A stretch of DNA of 64,000 nucleotides. Origin: Moringa oleifera (lineage: Eukaryota; Streptophyta; Magnoliopsida; Brassicales; Moringaceae). This document shows positions 1 to 13,020 of the stretch, piece after piece. Each line of letters begins with the position of its first letter. Position 1 is the first letter of the stretch. A program made the translations under genes and the position numbers. The DNA lies in contig JAJFZO010000080.1 in NCBI GenBank assembly GCA_021397835.1, positions 1 through 64,000 on the forward strand, read 5' to 3'. Under the pieces are notes generated by a model. That model did no database searches. It was not told the origin of the DNA and saw nothing but the letters and a program-made list of their open reading frames with translations.

Positions 1-360
1 GATCGATTACCATCAGTCGTTAGCACATCATCAGATAGCAATGGTTTTTAATGATTAATTTGGTGACCAATTATAATTAATTATTAAAAATTATGATTAA
101 GTCTGATTGATTGTTTTATTGATGGAATAAACTCGATCGCTAAAAAAAGTTAGCGATGGATTTTAATCAGTCTTTAATTTTTTATTTAACAAATGATTTG
201 TGTTCATCGCTAAGATTTTCAGCTAAAGACTGATTTATATCGGTCGTTAATATTTTTGTTAATGATTAATTTGTATCAGTCGCCAAATATATTTAGTGAT
301 GAGTTATAATCTGTCGCTAAAATTTTAATTAACAATAACTTAAAATCGGTTGCTAATTAA
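1..360. repeat. CACTA-type subterminal repeat cluster
   Basis: Roughly ten variants of TCGGTCGCTAA, TCAGTCGTTAG, or the inverted form TTAGCGATGGATTTTAATC, are packed into 360 bp with AT-rich spacers. In CACTA elements such clusters are the binding sites of the element-encoded regulatory protein. Assignment rests on the motif density and on the transposase remnants next to it. Confidence 0.6.
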
Positions 361-504
361 AATATTAATTTAAAATTATATAAAAATTTTAAAAAATAAA
401 TTACATAAAATAAAAATTAAATGCAACTTGTTTTCTGTTATTCATAAAATAAAAATTACATAAGTAAAATCATATATTCTGTTCAATAAAAAAATGACAT
501 GTAT

Positions 505-1431
505 GAATTAGGCAGTGCTGGAGGTGCGCTTCTTAAAAAAAAAGCCTTCATCCTGCTGATGGTTCATTCATATCAAGCTCTCTCAGAAAGCGCTCTTACA
601 TATCGCTCTCGTAGCGTGAGCAATCATGCTTTCTCACCTTGCACTCCTCATCCAATCGTTCCTACATAGCCTTACACTCTAACTCCACGCGTTTTTTCAT
701 CGCCTTTATCTGAGAGCGCATATCTCGCATGAGTACGTCATCAATAGAGTATCCACTACTAAAGTTGCCGCCTGAATACCATGATCAAGCTTAATTTACT
801 CGTCAGTTAAACCAAATAGTGAAGTAAAAAGATAACATAATTTTAGTTATTTATTAATGTTAAAGATAATTAACTTATATTAATTTGTTTAGCACATTCA
901 TCTATGAACTCATTGGGATTGGACTTCTTAGCGTGGATCTGCTTAAAAAGCTCTACTATAGTAAGTTCACGACCCAACTCTTACGTATGGAAACAAAAAA
1001 CATATTTAATAAATAATCATATTATTTTTGTTTATATTTATGTAAGTAATTTAAATGCCTACCAAGTGTCAACAATGATTTTGTAATGAACTTAAACTAG
1101 CACTATATCGAGGACTTCATCGACCCGTCTTGCTCCATCAATTGCAAGATATAATCTTGCACTTTTATCTATATTTTGATCGATTTCATTCGATTTACCA
1201 CTACTCTCTTATGGTATCTAAGACAAATTGAGGTTTATTTCTTACTTTGCGATGATATGCAAAACCAGAAGAACCTAAAGTAAAGCTAGCAAAAACATTT
1301 ATGGGTACAGATGCTCCATGTGGAGGTGGTGAAGCTGCATCCACCTCCTCATCTTGAATATGTGCATCTTTCCCTCTAACGTACTCGTCTGATGTCCCTC
1401 CGAAGTCACCTCGTCTCCCTTGACCTCTCAT
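505..1431 (-). pseudogene. CACTA second ORF (Transposase_24-like) remnant
   Basis: The N-terminal piece is an open stretch at 1201-1431 that starts MRGQGRRGDFGG. Downstream on the minus strand, at about 505-740, lies a basic, charged helical segment rich in K, R and E (for example MRSQIKAMKKRVELE). It resembles the coiled-coil tail of the Ptta/En/Spm Transposase_24 family. At least three stops break this tail, two of them after MET codons (AM-stop-ERLDEE, DM-stop-ERFLRE). Nothing recognisable of the central domain survives as a continuous frame between 740 and 1200. Family assignment is from remembered sequence character, so moderate confidence. Confidence 0.55.
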
Positions 1432-1859
1432 CTAAGCATGTTTATAAAAGTTAATTTGATAACTACAGTTTTATAAACAATTTGGCAGAATCTCCACTAA
1501 AAATTAAACTAAAATGCCTTGAAATACATAATGAAAATATAATACAATGAATAACCAAATTATACAACACTTATTTCACAAAATTAAATTATTTTAAATA
1601 CAATATTCAACAATTCAAATAACAAATCTTTTTATAAATATCACTAATCATCATCTTCTAATTCTTTCTCTTCCTCTTACACTTCCACTTCATCATCCTC
1701 TTCCTCAGTATGAACACTTTCAAAATCTGACTCATCCAACGTGTCTTATTTCGCACCATCAATATCTGTTAATGTCCCACTTGGATCATTCAAAGATATA
1801 GGATAATCGTTTGCATCACTCTCAATTTGATGGATATCTCTTTTATCATCTTGAAAAAA

Positions 1860-2960
1860 AAATACATCTTATATTTATCCACTAGTGAAATTAGAGTCTA
1901 GAAGTTCGATCATAGATCTAGCCTTTATTTTGCAAACAACCCCCTATTTATGCTTATTGTGCCTTAAACTTGGATAAGGAACATAATAAACTTGAATAGT
2001 TTATGAACCCAAGATAAATTACTCATACTTATTTGATCTCCTTGTGTGATTGATATCCACTAGATTATATGATTTATGCACTTTGGTTCCTATATTATAT
2101 TCAGTGTAAGATCAAACCATTCATACTTAAACAAAACAGTTCTCTTGATTGGTAATACTTGGTATTCTAATTGTAATACCTCCACCAATATACCAAAAAA
2201 CAGTCACTTTCATCTGCATTATACTTGGACTATTTAATGCAAACTTCACTATTTATTATTGATCTGTTTGAATCGTGTCTTTCAAGGTGAAATTTATACC
2301 CATTAACATAATATCTTTGATAGGACTTCACAAATCGTAATGAACCTTTTGCAACATCCTTGATAAAGTTGTTGCCAACAAAGTTTAGTGGGTCATGTGC
2401 TTAAAAATATTAAAAATAATCATTTGACAATATACATTTGCTAAAAAATTTAACAATTTAAAAGTATAGATTACAATTATGTACGTATAGATTGAAACAA
2501 TTTGAAATTGAATCTATAAATGAGTATCAACCTCACGATCAGTTATGCGAGAACATTGTTTATATAATTAAGAAATACAAATCCTACAAAACATTATTTT
2601 AAAAAGAGACGATCATTGGCAAAAAAGATTTTTATGTGCTAATGACTATGTAAATTGCTATGTTTAAAGGATGAAATACGTACTCTATGAACAGTTCGAT
2701 CTTAGGAAAGTTCAACAAAACATATGTATGAGTGGCTTGATGTTCTTTCTTTGTCAAATATCTCGATTTTTTTTTCAAATGCTCAACCGAGATGGCTAAG
2801 AATCGATTGATTTCCTTTATGCTCTTCTAAATCATAATCACTAACATCATTTTGTGGCACTCTTTGATGTCATGTGTTGACATGCGGCTCGAAATAGTGT
2901 GAACAAAACGACGATGATTCTTCAATTAAATATGCATTGCTTGATATAAAAACTAGTCCT
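1860..2960 (-). pseudogene. CACTA TNP2 transposase C-terminal region (DUF4218-DUF4216), decayed
   Basis: Minus-strand translation in shifting frames gives pieces typical of the end of plant TNP2-like transposases. Around 2700-2960 there is NAYLIEESSSFCSHYFEP and then THTYVLLNFPKIELFIEY, like the DUF4218 end. Around 2230-2350 there is YVNGYKFHLERHDSNRS, and at 1880-2140 VLFKYEWFDLT and QVYYVPYPSLRHNKHK, like DUF4216. Several stops and at least two frame changes separate them. The catalytic Transposase_21 part should lie at higher coordinates but is not recognisable in the AT-rich DNA from 3000 on. Confidence 0.72.
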
Positions 2961-2999
2961 AACTGGTCCACGTGATCGTTTACGTAATGAAAAAAGAGA

Positions 3000-3600
3000 C
3001 GTCACTCCTCCATTAGTAAGAATCACTAGAATTTGTGTGTTAAATTTTATTGAAGTGTGTTAATAGTATTAAAACAACTATCATAATATATATTGTCATG
3101 CAATTTTTATAAATTTGAGATATTACATTGAAATGTGTTGATGGAATTGATACCTTGTTAGAATATGTAACATGAAGAATTAGTATATTGGTTATGTTGA
3201 TAAAAAGTGTAGTATGAGTTAGTGTGCTAGTTTACTTTATTTATTGTATGAAACATTTGTAGATATTTGCAAATAAAAACAAAAGATTATAAATTTTTAA
3301 GAAAAAATTTAATTATTTAAAAAAATATTAAAAATTAGATAATAATTAAAATTTTGAATAATAATTCAAATTTTTTGACATTTATCATTTCAAATTCTTA
3401 TTTTTAAATATAATTTTATTATTTTTAAAATAAATAAAAATAAAAATAATTAAGTAATTTTATTCATAATTTTTGAAGAATTGTGAAACAAAAACTATAA
3501 AAAATCTATTTTAATGTAAAAATATATTTTAACAATCTCAATCTCAATCACATTCAAATTCTATTTGAAGTATCAAAAAATATTCCAACTTAATCCTATC
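3000..3600. other. AT-rich intergenic DNA, no gene seen
   Basis: Runs of A and T with no coding features or transposon motifs that I can recognise. It may hold remains of the CACTA element's right part. Confidence 0.5.
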
Positions 3601-4718
3601 CATCAAAATTGTTATGTAATTAAAAACTTGGTTCTAAGACTTCTAAAAATGTAATCAATTTTGAGGTAAAACAGCAATTGATAAACCAAATAGTAATTTG
3701 TATCCAATGGTTGCATTCCATGCCATATTTCAAGTTGAAGGTGAAATTCTGGGACCAATTCTGTATTCAGGTGGGTCTGGCAGAAGAAACTAGTGCACAT
3801 TGAGCCAACCATTTTCATCAGAAGCTGGGAGCTTCAACTCTTTTCTAACTATTTAGGTAAGAACACCTAAGTACTTGGTAGGATATATTCTGGAAGCATG
3901 CAGCTAAGTCAATCCAAGGGGAGAGTGCAGATTGGTATATAATAAATGTCACAATTCAAAAGCTACAGAGCCATTGACAAGAGTAATACCCCTTGCAATT
4001 GTACTGAGATTCACACTAGGCACTGAACCGCTGCCCTGCAATTGCAGTATCCTTATCCTCAGGAACCACCAAGGACACAACATAATGCAACACATCTTCT
4101 TAGCCTGTATATACAAGCAGCTTTACCACTTCAAATCTGCCATATTGTCATCAGGACAGTAACTCATCAAAAACAAAAGCTACAAAAAAAAAAAAAAAAA
4201 AAAAAGTCTAGACACAGAAACTTAGCTCCACCATCCACTGCCAATGTCAGACTCCTTTCAACATCCTAAACATCCTTGCAGCCAAACTTGACAACCAAGG
4301 GAGCCCCAAAACACAAAGCAACACCTGTCAATACCTAACATTCTGGCAACGAACAGTTCAAATTTGAAAACTGCGCCAACACCAGCAAGAAAAATCAGAA
4401 AGAAACAGAAACAAAATGTCCATGCAAAACTAAGCGAAACTCTTCATGATTAACACATTTGTCTGCAAGTTTCTAATGACATTTTGAAACAGCCGGCTTT
4501 CAATTCTCTTTATATACATACAGCTGTAACTATGCACTCCGAAAACAGAAGAACTAAAGAGTAAAAAGTGAATTATTAGCAAGTCCTGTGTGGGTTATAA
4601 ACAGATGGAGAGCTGGTTCATATCAAGACCATGGAAGATCATCTTATATGATCTTGTATACATTTATGACATTCGACTGGGGCATGATAATATACATACT
4701 GGTAAGGATATCGTGGGT
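3601..4718 (-). other. 3' flank or 3' UTR of the AIPP2-like gene
   Basis: This stretch follows the stop codon of the PHD gene on the minus strand. It has no supported coding sequence, but base composition is less AT-biased than 3000-3600, which fits an old 3' UTR and flank. A run of A at 4184-4205 is a simple homopolymer tract. I could not place a polyadenylation site. Confidence 0.4.
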
Positions 4719-7700
4719 CTATTTGTCTGGGAGGCCTCCAAAGAGGAGCAGCGCAGTATTCACACGATGCCTCTCAGGCAGAAGCTGCTCTGTTTTTGAA
4801 ACAGGTTTCACAGTCCGTTCCTTTTCAGGTAACGGAAATGAAAGGGAAAGGGAAAGGGAAGCGGAGACATCATCCTCCTCTTCCTTAACTGTTATCTTAT
4901 CTGGAGGCTCATCCTGATTATTACTTTTGTCTACCATTCCAACAAAGAAAGAGAGTGGTCCTTTATTTGGCAGTTTTCTCTCAGCCCCTAAAGCAAGCTC
5001 CAGATTTGGGATCGCATCATGAACTTGATCCTCATCCTGTGATGAGAGCTCTTTCAACGGCATGGAGTTGTCCCCCAACTGAAAATCTTTTGCATGATGT
5101 GAACCCACATGAAAGAAGTACCTTTCAGTGGTCCCCAATTTGCTCGGAATATCTTTCTCGTCACAAGATCCGTCATATCTCTTCTCAATCAAAGAACTCG
5201 GACCAATTTCACATATCTCTGATGTAAAACCATCAGTGAAAGAGCTTTCATCTCTAGAGCTACTACATCCATAAATTTCACTGAAACCTGTCTTCAGCTT
5301 CTTACTCATAGATTCTCCATCTATAAACGCACTATTCATTTCATTCCATGGCATCTTATCATTTGTGCCACAAGAAGTCTGTGGAGTAGTCTCTGCAAGA
5401 TAAAAATGCGGACGCTTTTGATGAGTGCTCTGCCAAGAGTTGAGATCTCTCTCCAGTGATTTTTCAGGCACCATATGCTGATCAACTCCCTCAGAATTTC
5501 TTTCTAGTTTAACTAACTCTCCATCACTATCCTTACTATCAGGCATGTCCTCCTCACCCACACTCACCACAACACCAACATCGTTGTTGAAAATAGGGGG
5601 AACCTTCACAGCTGAACCATCTCCTCTATCAAGTGAAGTACTGGGATTCAGTTGCATCTTCTCAGCTTCATTAGGACCACAATTAACTCTATTTTCTTGA
5701 AGAGAAGGTTTGGGCCCCATTTCCTGTCCACACACTGGAAGACCATGCTCTTCCTGTCAAAATATTAAGCAACCATCCACAATGGAAATGAACATAAGGC
5801 TTCAAAACAAAAAGATATTAAGCCTGCAATAAAATGAATGCATGAGCAGAAATCAATCAACATTATATGACGAAATGCAAAAACCCAAGGTTGAGAGAGA
5901 GGTAAGATTAATGGACAATGGAATAAAAAAAGGCTTCCGCTGTCGGTGTCATACACAAGTTTCAGTCATTTGTGTAGAAAAACACTTCTTTAGCTGAAAA
6001 GTTAAAATCTTTATAAAAAAATTAAAAACTAAAAAACTATGCAAATTAAACCCAATTGATTTCTGCATCATCTTATGGAATGGATGGAGACAATTAAAAT
6101 GATGAGTATATTTCATATATTACACAGCATGGAATGGTGATTTGATATAAAAGATAGAAGGACAAAACATGTTACTAGTTCCACCAACAAACCAAAAAGC
6201 AGCAGTGCAATTCAAGCAGTATAAGGTATTTCATCATTAAGAAATAATGCAGTTCACATGATATAGGACAGTGTACAAGATTAAGACAGAACCCTTATAG
6301 CATAAAGATTATGACAGACAAGGAAAATAGAAGCAAGCACCAGTGTAATAAGTGTTCAGATAATGAAAAGAGAAATAAATTTAAAGACTAAAACAATTAA
6401 TTATATCAGTAACAAGACACTAACTACACTTTGTGAAGCTGGGCATGCAGGAAGCAGCCATCATTACCAGAGAAGGACTGGTACAACTGCTTCTGGGGCA
6501 TAATTGCATGCTGCTAGCAGCAATCCTTGACAAGAATTTAGAATCAAGTCTATTATCCAGCCGTTGTGAGTCTGTTTCTGCACCCAGAGACGTCTGCTAA
6601 AGGGAAGAAACTTTACTTCGATCACCATTGGCAGTTGCACTTCTCTTGCCCTGAGTTTTTGATGCCACACCCATATTATTGCTAGACTTATCATAAGTCG
6701 ATGATTCTTTCTCCATATGCTTGAAAGAATGCTGGTTGTGAGAAAAAACATCAGAAGAGATATCTTTGTCCTTGGGCACCACATTCAAACCAGGACTGCA
6801 GGAACTCTTCAATGAATTTGAGTAATTCGTTCTCCTTCCTCAAAACACTCCCCACAGGAAAAGTAACATATTCCAACCTGACAATAGTAGCTCATACATT
6901 GTCAGCACAGATTATGATTCTAGACAATTCAGTATGCAAAATTCCAGAAAGAATTTCAGCTAGTCATGTTGTTGAGACTTAGATGTTGGACACTCTGCAG
7001 CAGACTCCATATTGTAATAACATCAACCATGAGCTACGTGAGTACTTAAATTTGTCCAATCATTCCAACTAACAATGCATCATGTAGAGATAAGCAGCCA
7101 CAATGTGCCTCAAACTCAGAAGGAAAGAGAAGTGTTTCTACTTCCCCTTAGATTTCTTTTTCTACTTCCCCAAACATGATAAGCATAGATGATTTTCAAA
7201 TACAAAAACAGGGAGAAATTTATAAAATTGAAGATAACAGTTCCCTTTATATTAAATAAAAGAAAACAAAACAAAGCCAAGCATCATGGATATCAGTATA
7301 AAGTTTGCATCCATCTAATTTGAATTATCTTCATATAGCTTTAAAAAAGAACAAACCTGAAGAATTTGGCAAGCAGTTACAAACTGTAAACTTTCAATTC
7401 TCTAAGGCTAGACGCTCAAACATCCATGTCAGTAATTCTTGTCTATAATAATATCTAATGGCATACTGACATGTACTTTCTACTTTCGTTCTCATAAAAC
7501 TTCCTGGAAATACAGAAACTCCATTTGATTTATCTGTTCCAGCTCAAAATATGTTAGGATAAACAAATTTGAGCAGCTTTCAGGACAAAATCAGCAGAAA
7601 ACATGCTAAGCAACAAATTTTTTATTTTTTTTAAAAGATTAAAAAAGCTTGCCCTAACAAACAAGATGTTTTCCAAGCAAACAAAAATTTTGACTGAAGA

Positions 7701-8898
7701 GAACTTTTCATACTTTTTTTTCCCTTCAGAACAGAAATGTTGTAGGAAACTGCTTGCCAAAAGTGCTCTACACTTTATGGGAAACACATTGTAACTTAAT
7801 CATAGATAAACTATTGAGATACTCAAGGCTTGACAAATTAAAAAGCCCTTTAAATAGCCACACAATGTGATGGAAGAAAAGATGTGTTCAAACAAAACCA
7901 AAGAACATGCCTCAAAACGAGAACAAGGGCAAAACATAATTGTGTGTCTTAACCCTAGCAACTGAATTAAGTCTTTATTAAGTTCATCAAGGTGTCCTTG
8001 TGTTTGTAAGGTTATAAGACACTAACCAGAATTAGAGGAGCCATCATCAGCTGGGCACGCTGCCATCCTTGGCACCTCCAACACAATGCTTCAAGCTGCT
8101 AGTCCAACAAGATAAAAATCTCAACCAACACACTCCAATGCTTATGTTAGTAAGGGAATACTAAATGATAGCCTTTTTTTCTCAGTTATAGAAACCTCCA
8201 CTAATATTATAGCATGGCACTAAACACTAATTAAAAAGATTTCATAATTCTTACGCTGACAGTTCTCAGGAAGCAGGTTGGATGAAAAGATCAGAAGTTC
8301 AACACCATCTAGATTTCCTTTCAGAGCTAAATCGTTTTTAATCATGCCATCCACCAGGCCCTTGTAGTTTTTCTCATAACTGTATCACAAGTAGCAGTTG
8401 AACTTTTATCAGTAAATCAGTAAAAATGAAAAAACAAAAGGTAATGTGTAGTAAAATTGATCAGTTTCAATTGATTAAACAACAGAGTTGTATGCCTATA
8501 TATGTACCTCTCAAGATCCTTTGCGAAAAAGTAAAGAGCAATATGACCTTCTTTAGCCCCACCATCATGAAACTGCATCGGCCATGCGCTCAACCGGGGT
8601 ACTTCACTCAAGATAACTCTTTGAGGAAAATTGTTGACCACTTCAAGAACTTTGGGTGATGCCGATGATGACAGATGTGCTTGAATTCCACTGCATAATT
8701 CTAGAACTTTTCCACTTCTATCCACCTTGAAACCCCCCCTGATGTAAACAACAAAAACTTAAAACGAAAGCCATTTCAAGATGCAAAATATAGAAATAAA
8801 CCACAAAGAATGAATTGAACAGAGAAACTACATTCACACAAAGGAAGAAAGCCTTACTGCCAGATGAATTCATGCTCTGGAATGGCTGAAATTTTTGA

Positions 8899-8990
8899 AA
8901 GAAAAGACATAGCTGCTAAAGCATTACTAGGTGCATCTTTCAAAGAAACAGCTGCTAATGCATTACTAGGTGCATCTTTCATGGTCGGTT
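8899..8990 (-). repeat. In-frame tandem duplication in AIPP2-like exon
   Basis: The segment coding KDAPSNALAA occurs twice in a row, once followed by VSL and once by MSF. The unit is about 42 bp and keeps the reading frame. Confidence 0.85.
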
Positions 8991-10868
8991 TCACAATAGA
9001 GGGAACATTAGGATCCAAGTCTCCAAATCCGGTAGGAAATACCACATCCGTGAAAGGAACAACAAGTTGCTTTGCATTATTTGTATTTGCTTGTTTATAT
9101 GAATCAGAAGAACTCCGAAGAGTTGCTTGCCCTTCTTGTATTCCTTCAATGGAATTCAAATTTTTCAGCTTATTTGAAAATGATAATTGACCTTGTGAAG
9201 CTCTTTCAAATTCCAAGCCAAATAAGGAAAACCCATCTGACTGATCAAGTCCTCTGTTCTTTCCAAATCCAGGCTTCTTACGCATAGCTGCCTCAATTGC
9301 AGCTTTCAACTTATTACCTTTGTTAATGTCCTCTCTAGAATTTCTTGCAGCAGATACTTCACCACTAGAAGCCAGTTGACTGTCAATTGGGCAATACTCT
9401 GCAGCATGACCTACTTCTTTGCATTTTTGACATGGTGCACCTTTTGAGCCAGATACAAAAGTGGGCCTTGAGCGACCACCAAGACCCACTCTAGTTTCTC
9501 TCCCTGAATTGTTGAGTCCAGCAATCGAGGCAACCCATCCTGAGGAATTGCGTTAAGGTTACTGGAAGGTCTCTCAACATTCCAAGAAGAGCTAGATGAG
9601 GGTTCATCCTTAGGACTAGCTTGGGTTGAGTTGTGCTCAGCAGAACTACATAATCCATTTGTAGACAAAGGCTCAGCTTCATTAATCAAACAAGAAACAG
9701 TCTCACAACTGATCCTTCACATAAGCACACAGAAAACCAAGTGTATTGGAGAACGAAAGGAAGAAAGAAACTAGAGACAATAACGAGCATCAACCAAACA
9801 CATGGAAAAATCTGCACAATCTACCACAAGAATCAAAATAGATATCATACCAGAAGTAACTGGGATATCTACACGGTTACGAGCCAGATTGCTGGCTGAT
9901 TTTGGTAAGGTACAGACTTTTCCTTCAGATTGCAAAGCCTTTGAGTCACGGTTGTTGCTCGCAGATGGAAGAGAAACAGTCTCACCACATGGTGTTAGCA
10001 TCTGATCAACCTTAGGTGTTGAGATGGTTGAAGTGGCTGTTGTTGAGCACACAAGAGAACAGTCAAATTTAGACAGATTCTTCCTTTCAAAAGCAGTCCT
10101 CTCTTTCACTTGCTTTGTTCCTTTTAGTTCTTGAACATGAGAAAATTTAGATGGAAGCATTTTTACTTTTGATTCACCGCAATTTGAACGGCCTATGTTT
10201 GCAGATTTAAATGACATAGATTTGCCTATTGTCCTGGCGGACCTATCCTTTGTATCAAGGGAAGCATGTTCCTTGGCCCCCTTCTGTTTTTGAGGAACAA
10301 CTTCATCCACAAGCTTCTCTTTCAGTTTGGAATTTAAGGTATTAAATGAATTGGATTTCAATAAGGTACCTGCATAACAACAGCAAAATTATAAAATAAT
10401 AATAATAATAATTAAAATTTTGAAGGTCAGCATATGCATCATGCTAAATGAATTATCAGATCACAGCCAGATAAAGAGAAGAAAAAGAAAACATGCAGCA
10501 AACAAGTGCCATGTATTACTCTTTGGTGCCTGAGGCCGTGAACCAGTGGTCGGAGAGCGTGCGGTTTCCAGTATGTCATTATTGGAGTGGTTAACAAAAG
10601 ATGTTCGATGAGCAGATTTTATCTTCCCCTTATCCAAGCTCTTGGATGAAGTAGTCCAAGATAGCACAGGTACTCTCGTGGCGCTGGATGACTTTTGTGA
10701 CCCCGTGCTACTTTCAACAGCCTGCCTTTTCACAGCAGAAGCAACCTCTATGTTTTCTGCGTGCCTCTTACCAGAACTTTGTGTACTTGAATTAACTTCG
10801 TTAGCTCTTTTTTCCTCGACATCTGAACCTTAAAAATTCAATATAGCAGAGAAGTCAGGAAATAGTAC

Positions 10869-11224
10869 CTATGTTTCTAGAACATTGACTCTTTGACCTT
10901 CCAATAGCTATTTCAGCTTTACCTTGCTTCGGACTTTCAGTTTCCTCTGCAAACTTGCATTCTTCACACAGCCAGTCACCTTCAGGTACTTGTTGAAGCA
11001 TTTCTCGCATGCAATAGCTGATTAACATTAACAGCTTAGTCAACATTCAAATTAAGTGTTTTGAATGAATTACCATCAAATAGATAAACTACATTAACAG
11101 CCAAAGGACAAAATAGATAAAGAGATGTATACACTTACGTGTGCTCTGCACCATCACTGCACCTACTACAGATAGCAAGCAAATCCTCACGACCTGCATC
11201 GCCACGAATATCGCATACTTTTAC
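10869..11224 (-). other. PHD zinc finger of the AIPP2-like gene, split over two exons, with a lost Cys ligand
   Basis: Exons 11224-11139 and 11017-10869 encode VCDIRGDAGREDLLAIC, then SRCSDGAEHTYCMREML and GDWLCEEC. The intron falls after the His of AEH and the phases agree. The usual start is C-D-I-C; here the second Cys codon is CGT (Arg) at 11206-11204, one transition from TGT. A PHD finger needs eight ligands (C4HC3) to hold two zinc ions, so this copy should fold badly and lose histone H3 tail binding. Confidence 0.85.
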
Positions 11225-13020
11225 CTATTTAAGACAAAAGAAAGAAAACAGCAGGCTTTAATATTTTCTAGACAGAAAACAAAGATTCTAATGAAATGAG
11301 TATGGGTGAAAGAGCAAGGAGAAATAATACAAGAGATTAAAAGCTTGCATGAACAGGAAAAAGAAAATAAAGAAATAAAAGATTTCAGGAAATCAACAAA
11401 AAGAGGATAAAGGACACCTAAAAAAGGCAACCTCCTACCAACCAATTGACAATTGAAAGTCAACTACTCTTTCCTTCATTTGACAATCCAAGAACTTCCA
11501 TTTTCTATATTCGCCTACTTAGCCATTTCAACAACCATCATTTTTTCCATGTGATTTATTTACTTAACCTTTGGATCAAAATAATGCAATTTCCTCTTAA
11601 AAGAAACTGTGTTTTGTTGACAGTGTCCCCAATCAAGAGAGAAGTAGAAATTTTAATTGAAATGTCAGTGACAAGCTTGTAAAGCTCGTGCTGACACTTC
11701 CTTAATGATCTAAAATAACCAACAATGCCACATCACCTAAAAACTATCAAATATGATTGAATTTCATAAACCAGTTGGACTTAGAAGTGTATAAGTTTCC
11801 AATAAAATATAAAAAGGTAACTTCATAAACCTTTAAATGGATTCTATCTAATTTGGTATCATTGGAAATCATAAGGACCAATTTCTATCGTGATTGACCA
11901 GATCACTTTCACACAAAATTTTGAAAGAAAAGCATACTTAGTTGACTAGCCCTGCATGTAAGTTCTCTTTTTTAGGAAAAAGAAAAAGAGTGAAAGCAGA
12001 ATTACTCACATCATGTTTTACCATTTCTGATCCATCACTGTCATCCCCAGAAATAGCTTGAGAAGGAGGCTCCCGTATGTCATGTAACCGAACCATTTCA
12101 TTGGACTTCTTTTCATCATGCTTATCTTCTCCCGAACTTTTAACAGCCTCATGTGATGGCTCCCCACCATCTTTGTTATTATCTGCTTCTGACTTTGGGT
12201 ACATTTTCAGTGAAACCTCAGAATCACCTAGAATAGAACAGGTGGTATTTTGAGGATGGTAGTCTGGACTCTGCACCTTTAGAGAACTACCACCAGCTTC
12301 TGCTTCTTGCAAATCAGGAACCTCAGACAAATCTGACTTCTGGGAAAGAAGTCCCTTTCCAGATCCATCCAAATCTAAACCAGAAACTACAACTGAACTA
12401 TGACAAACGTTCTTACTGACCATTTTCTCATTATTATGATAAGCTACCTCTAAACTCACATCATATGCCCTAGTAAGACATGATATGTAATCATCATGGG
12501 CTTCCACACCTTTTGAACCTTGGGACTTATTTGAAAAGGTCTTTTGATCTGAAACACACTTCTGAACCAGCATGAATTTATTGTCTGCACCATTTCCACT
12601 ATAGGATAACTTTGGAAGCATCTCAACATCTTCTGAAGCATCAGATATATCAGACGACCTAATAGTTGCTTTACTTTCAGCATTTTCAGAGAAAGAATCA
12701 TGACTTGAATTGACACTAACTAGGTTACTTGCTTCACTGGCGGTATTGGGCAAGCTATCACATGCCCTAGCTTTGAAAGAACGTAAAACATCCTCCTCTT
12801 TGACAGAATGCTGACTAGCCACAGTCAACCGACAGGTTTCATCAGAAAACTCATCAGACTTTGACCCCATGAAACCTAGATTAAGATGCATACAAGATGA
12901 ACAAGGAGCAGAACAAACTTTGCAGGTTCCAGACTCTGCTCTCGTACGACCTTTCTGACTCCTGGAACGTTTACCAAATCTTCTTTCAGCCTGTACCATT
13001 TTATATAAAAAAAAAAAAAA

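Larger units (their letters stand above)
1..3000 (-). mobile_element. Decayed CACTA (En/Spm-like) DNA transposon, partial
   Basis: This block has the parts of a plant CACTA element read on the minus strand. Bases 1-360 carry many copies of a short motif close to TCGGTCGCTAA in both orientations, as in CACTA subterminal repeats. Bases about 505-1431 hold pieces of the second CACTA ORF, and about 1860-2960 hold the end of the TNP2 transposase. Many stops and frame changes show that it is dead. The left terminus lies outside the window or is lost, and I could not find a right terminal inverted repeat or a 3-bp target duplication, so the right limit is approximate. The order (TNP2 end at higher coordinates, second ORF at lower ones) is consistent with one element on the minus strand. 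Confidence 0.75.
4719..12999 (-). pseudogene. AIPP2: AIPP2/PAIPP2-type PHD-finger protein, multi-exon, disabled copy
   Basis: In Arabidopsis AIPP2 and PAIPP2 act in the nucleus with ASI1/EDM2 and with a BAH protein plus CPL2 in chromatin silencing and transcript processing; this role is family knowledge. Exons placed from splice sites and frame (minus strand): 12990-12010 (CSAPCSSCMHLN motif), 11224-11139 and 11017-10869 (PHD finger), 10828-10520, 10369-9851, about 9708-8858 (CQKCKEVGH..EYC knuckle), 8738-8508 and 8379-8255 (SPOC-like domain), 6877-6468, 5753-4719 (SLSLSLSFPLPEKE and a FGGLPDK end). Most intron phases agree; the 9851/9708 join does not. Lesions: TGA at 6842-6840 where GVF-R-GRR is expected, TAG at 6599-6597, and a 1-nt loss near 9494-9500. 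No upstream first exon was found, although an in-frame ATG lies at 12999-12997. Residual assembly error could explain a single indel but hardly all lesions. Confidence 0.82.

Noticed and set aside
12997..12999. ATG at the exon acceptor as the real start of the AIPP2-like protein
   Set aside because: It lies inside the polypyrimidine/acceptor region of a good 3' splice site, so an upstream exon is more likely, though not found. It was kept only as an option.
4719..12999. Explaining all defects of the PHD gene by sequencing error
   Set aside because: A single indel in an A-run could be an error, but two clean transition-type stops and a Cys-to-Arg change are unlikely to be.
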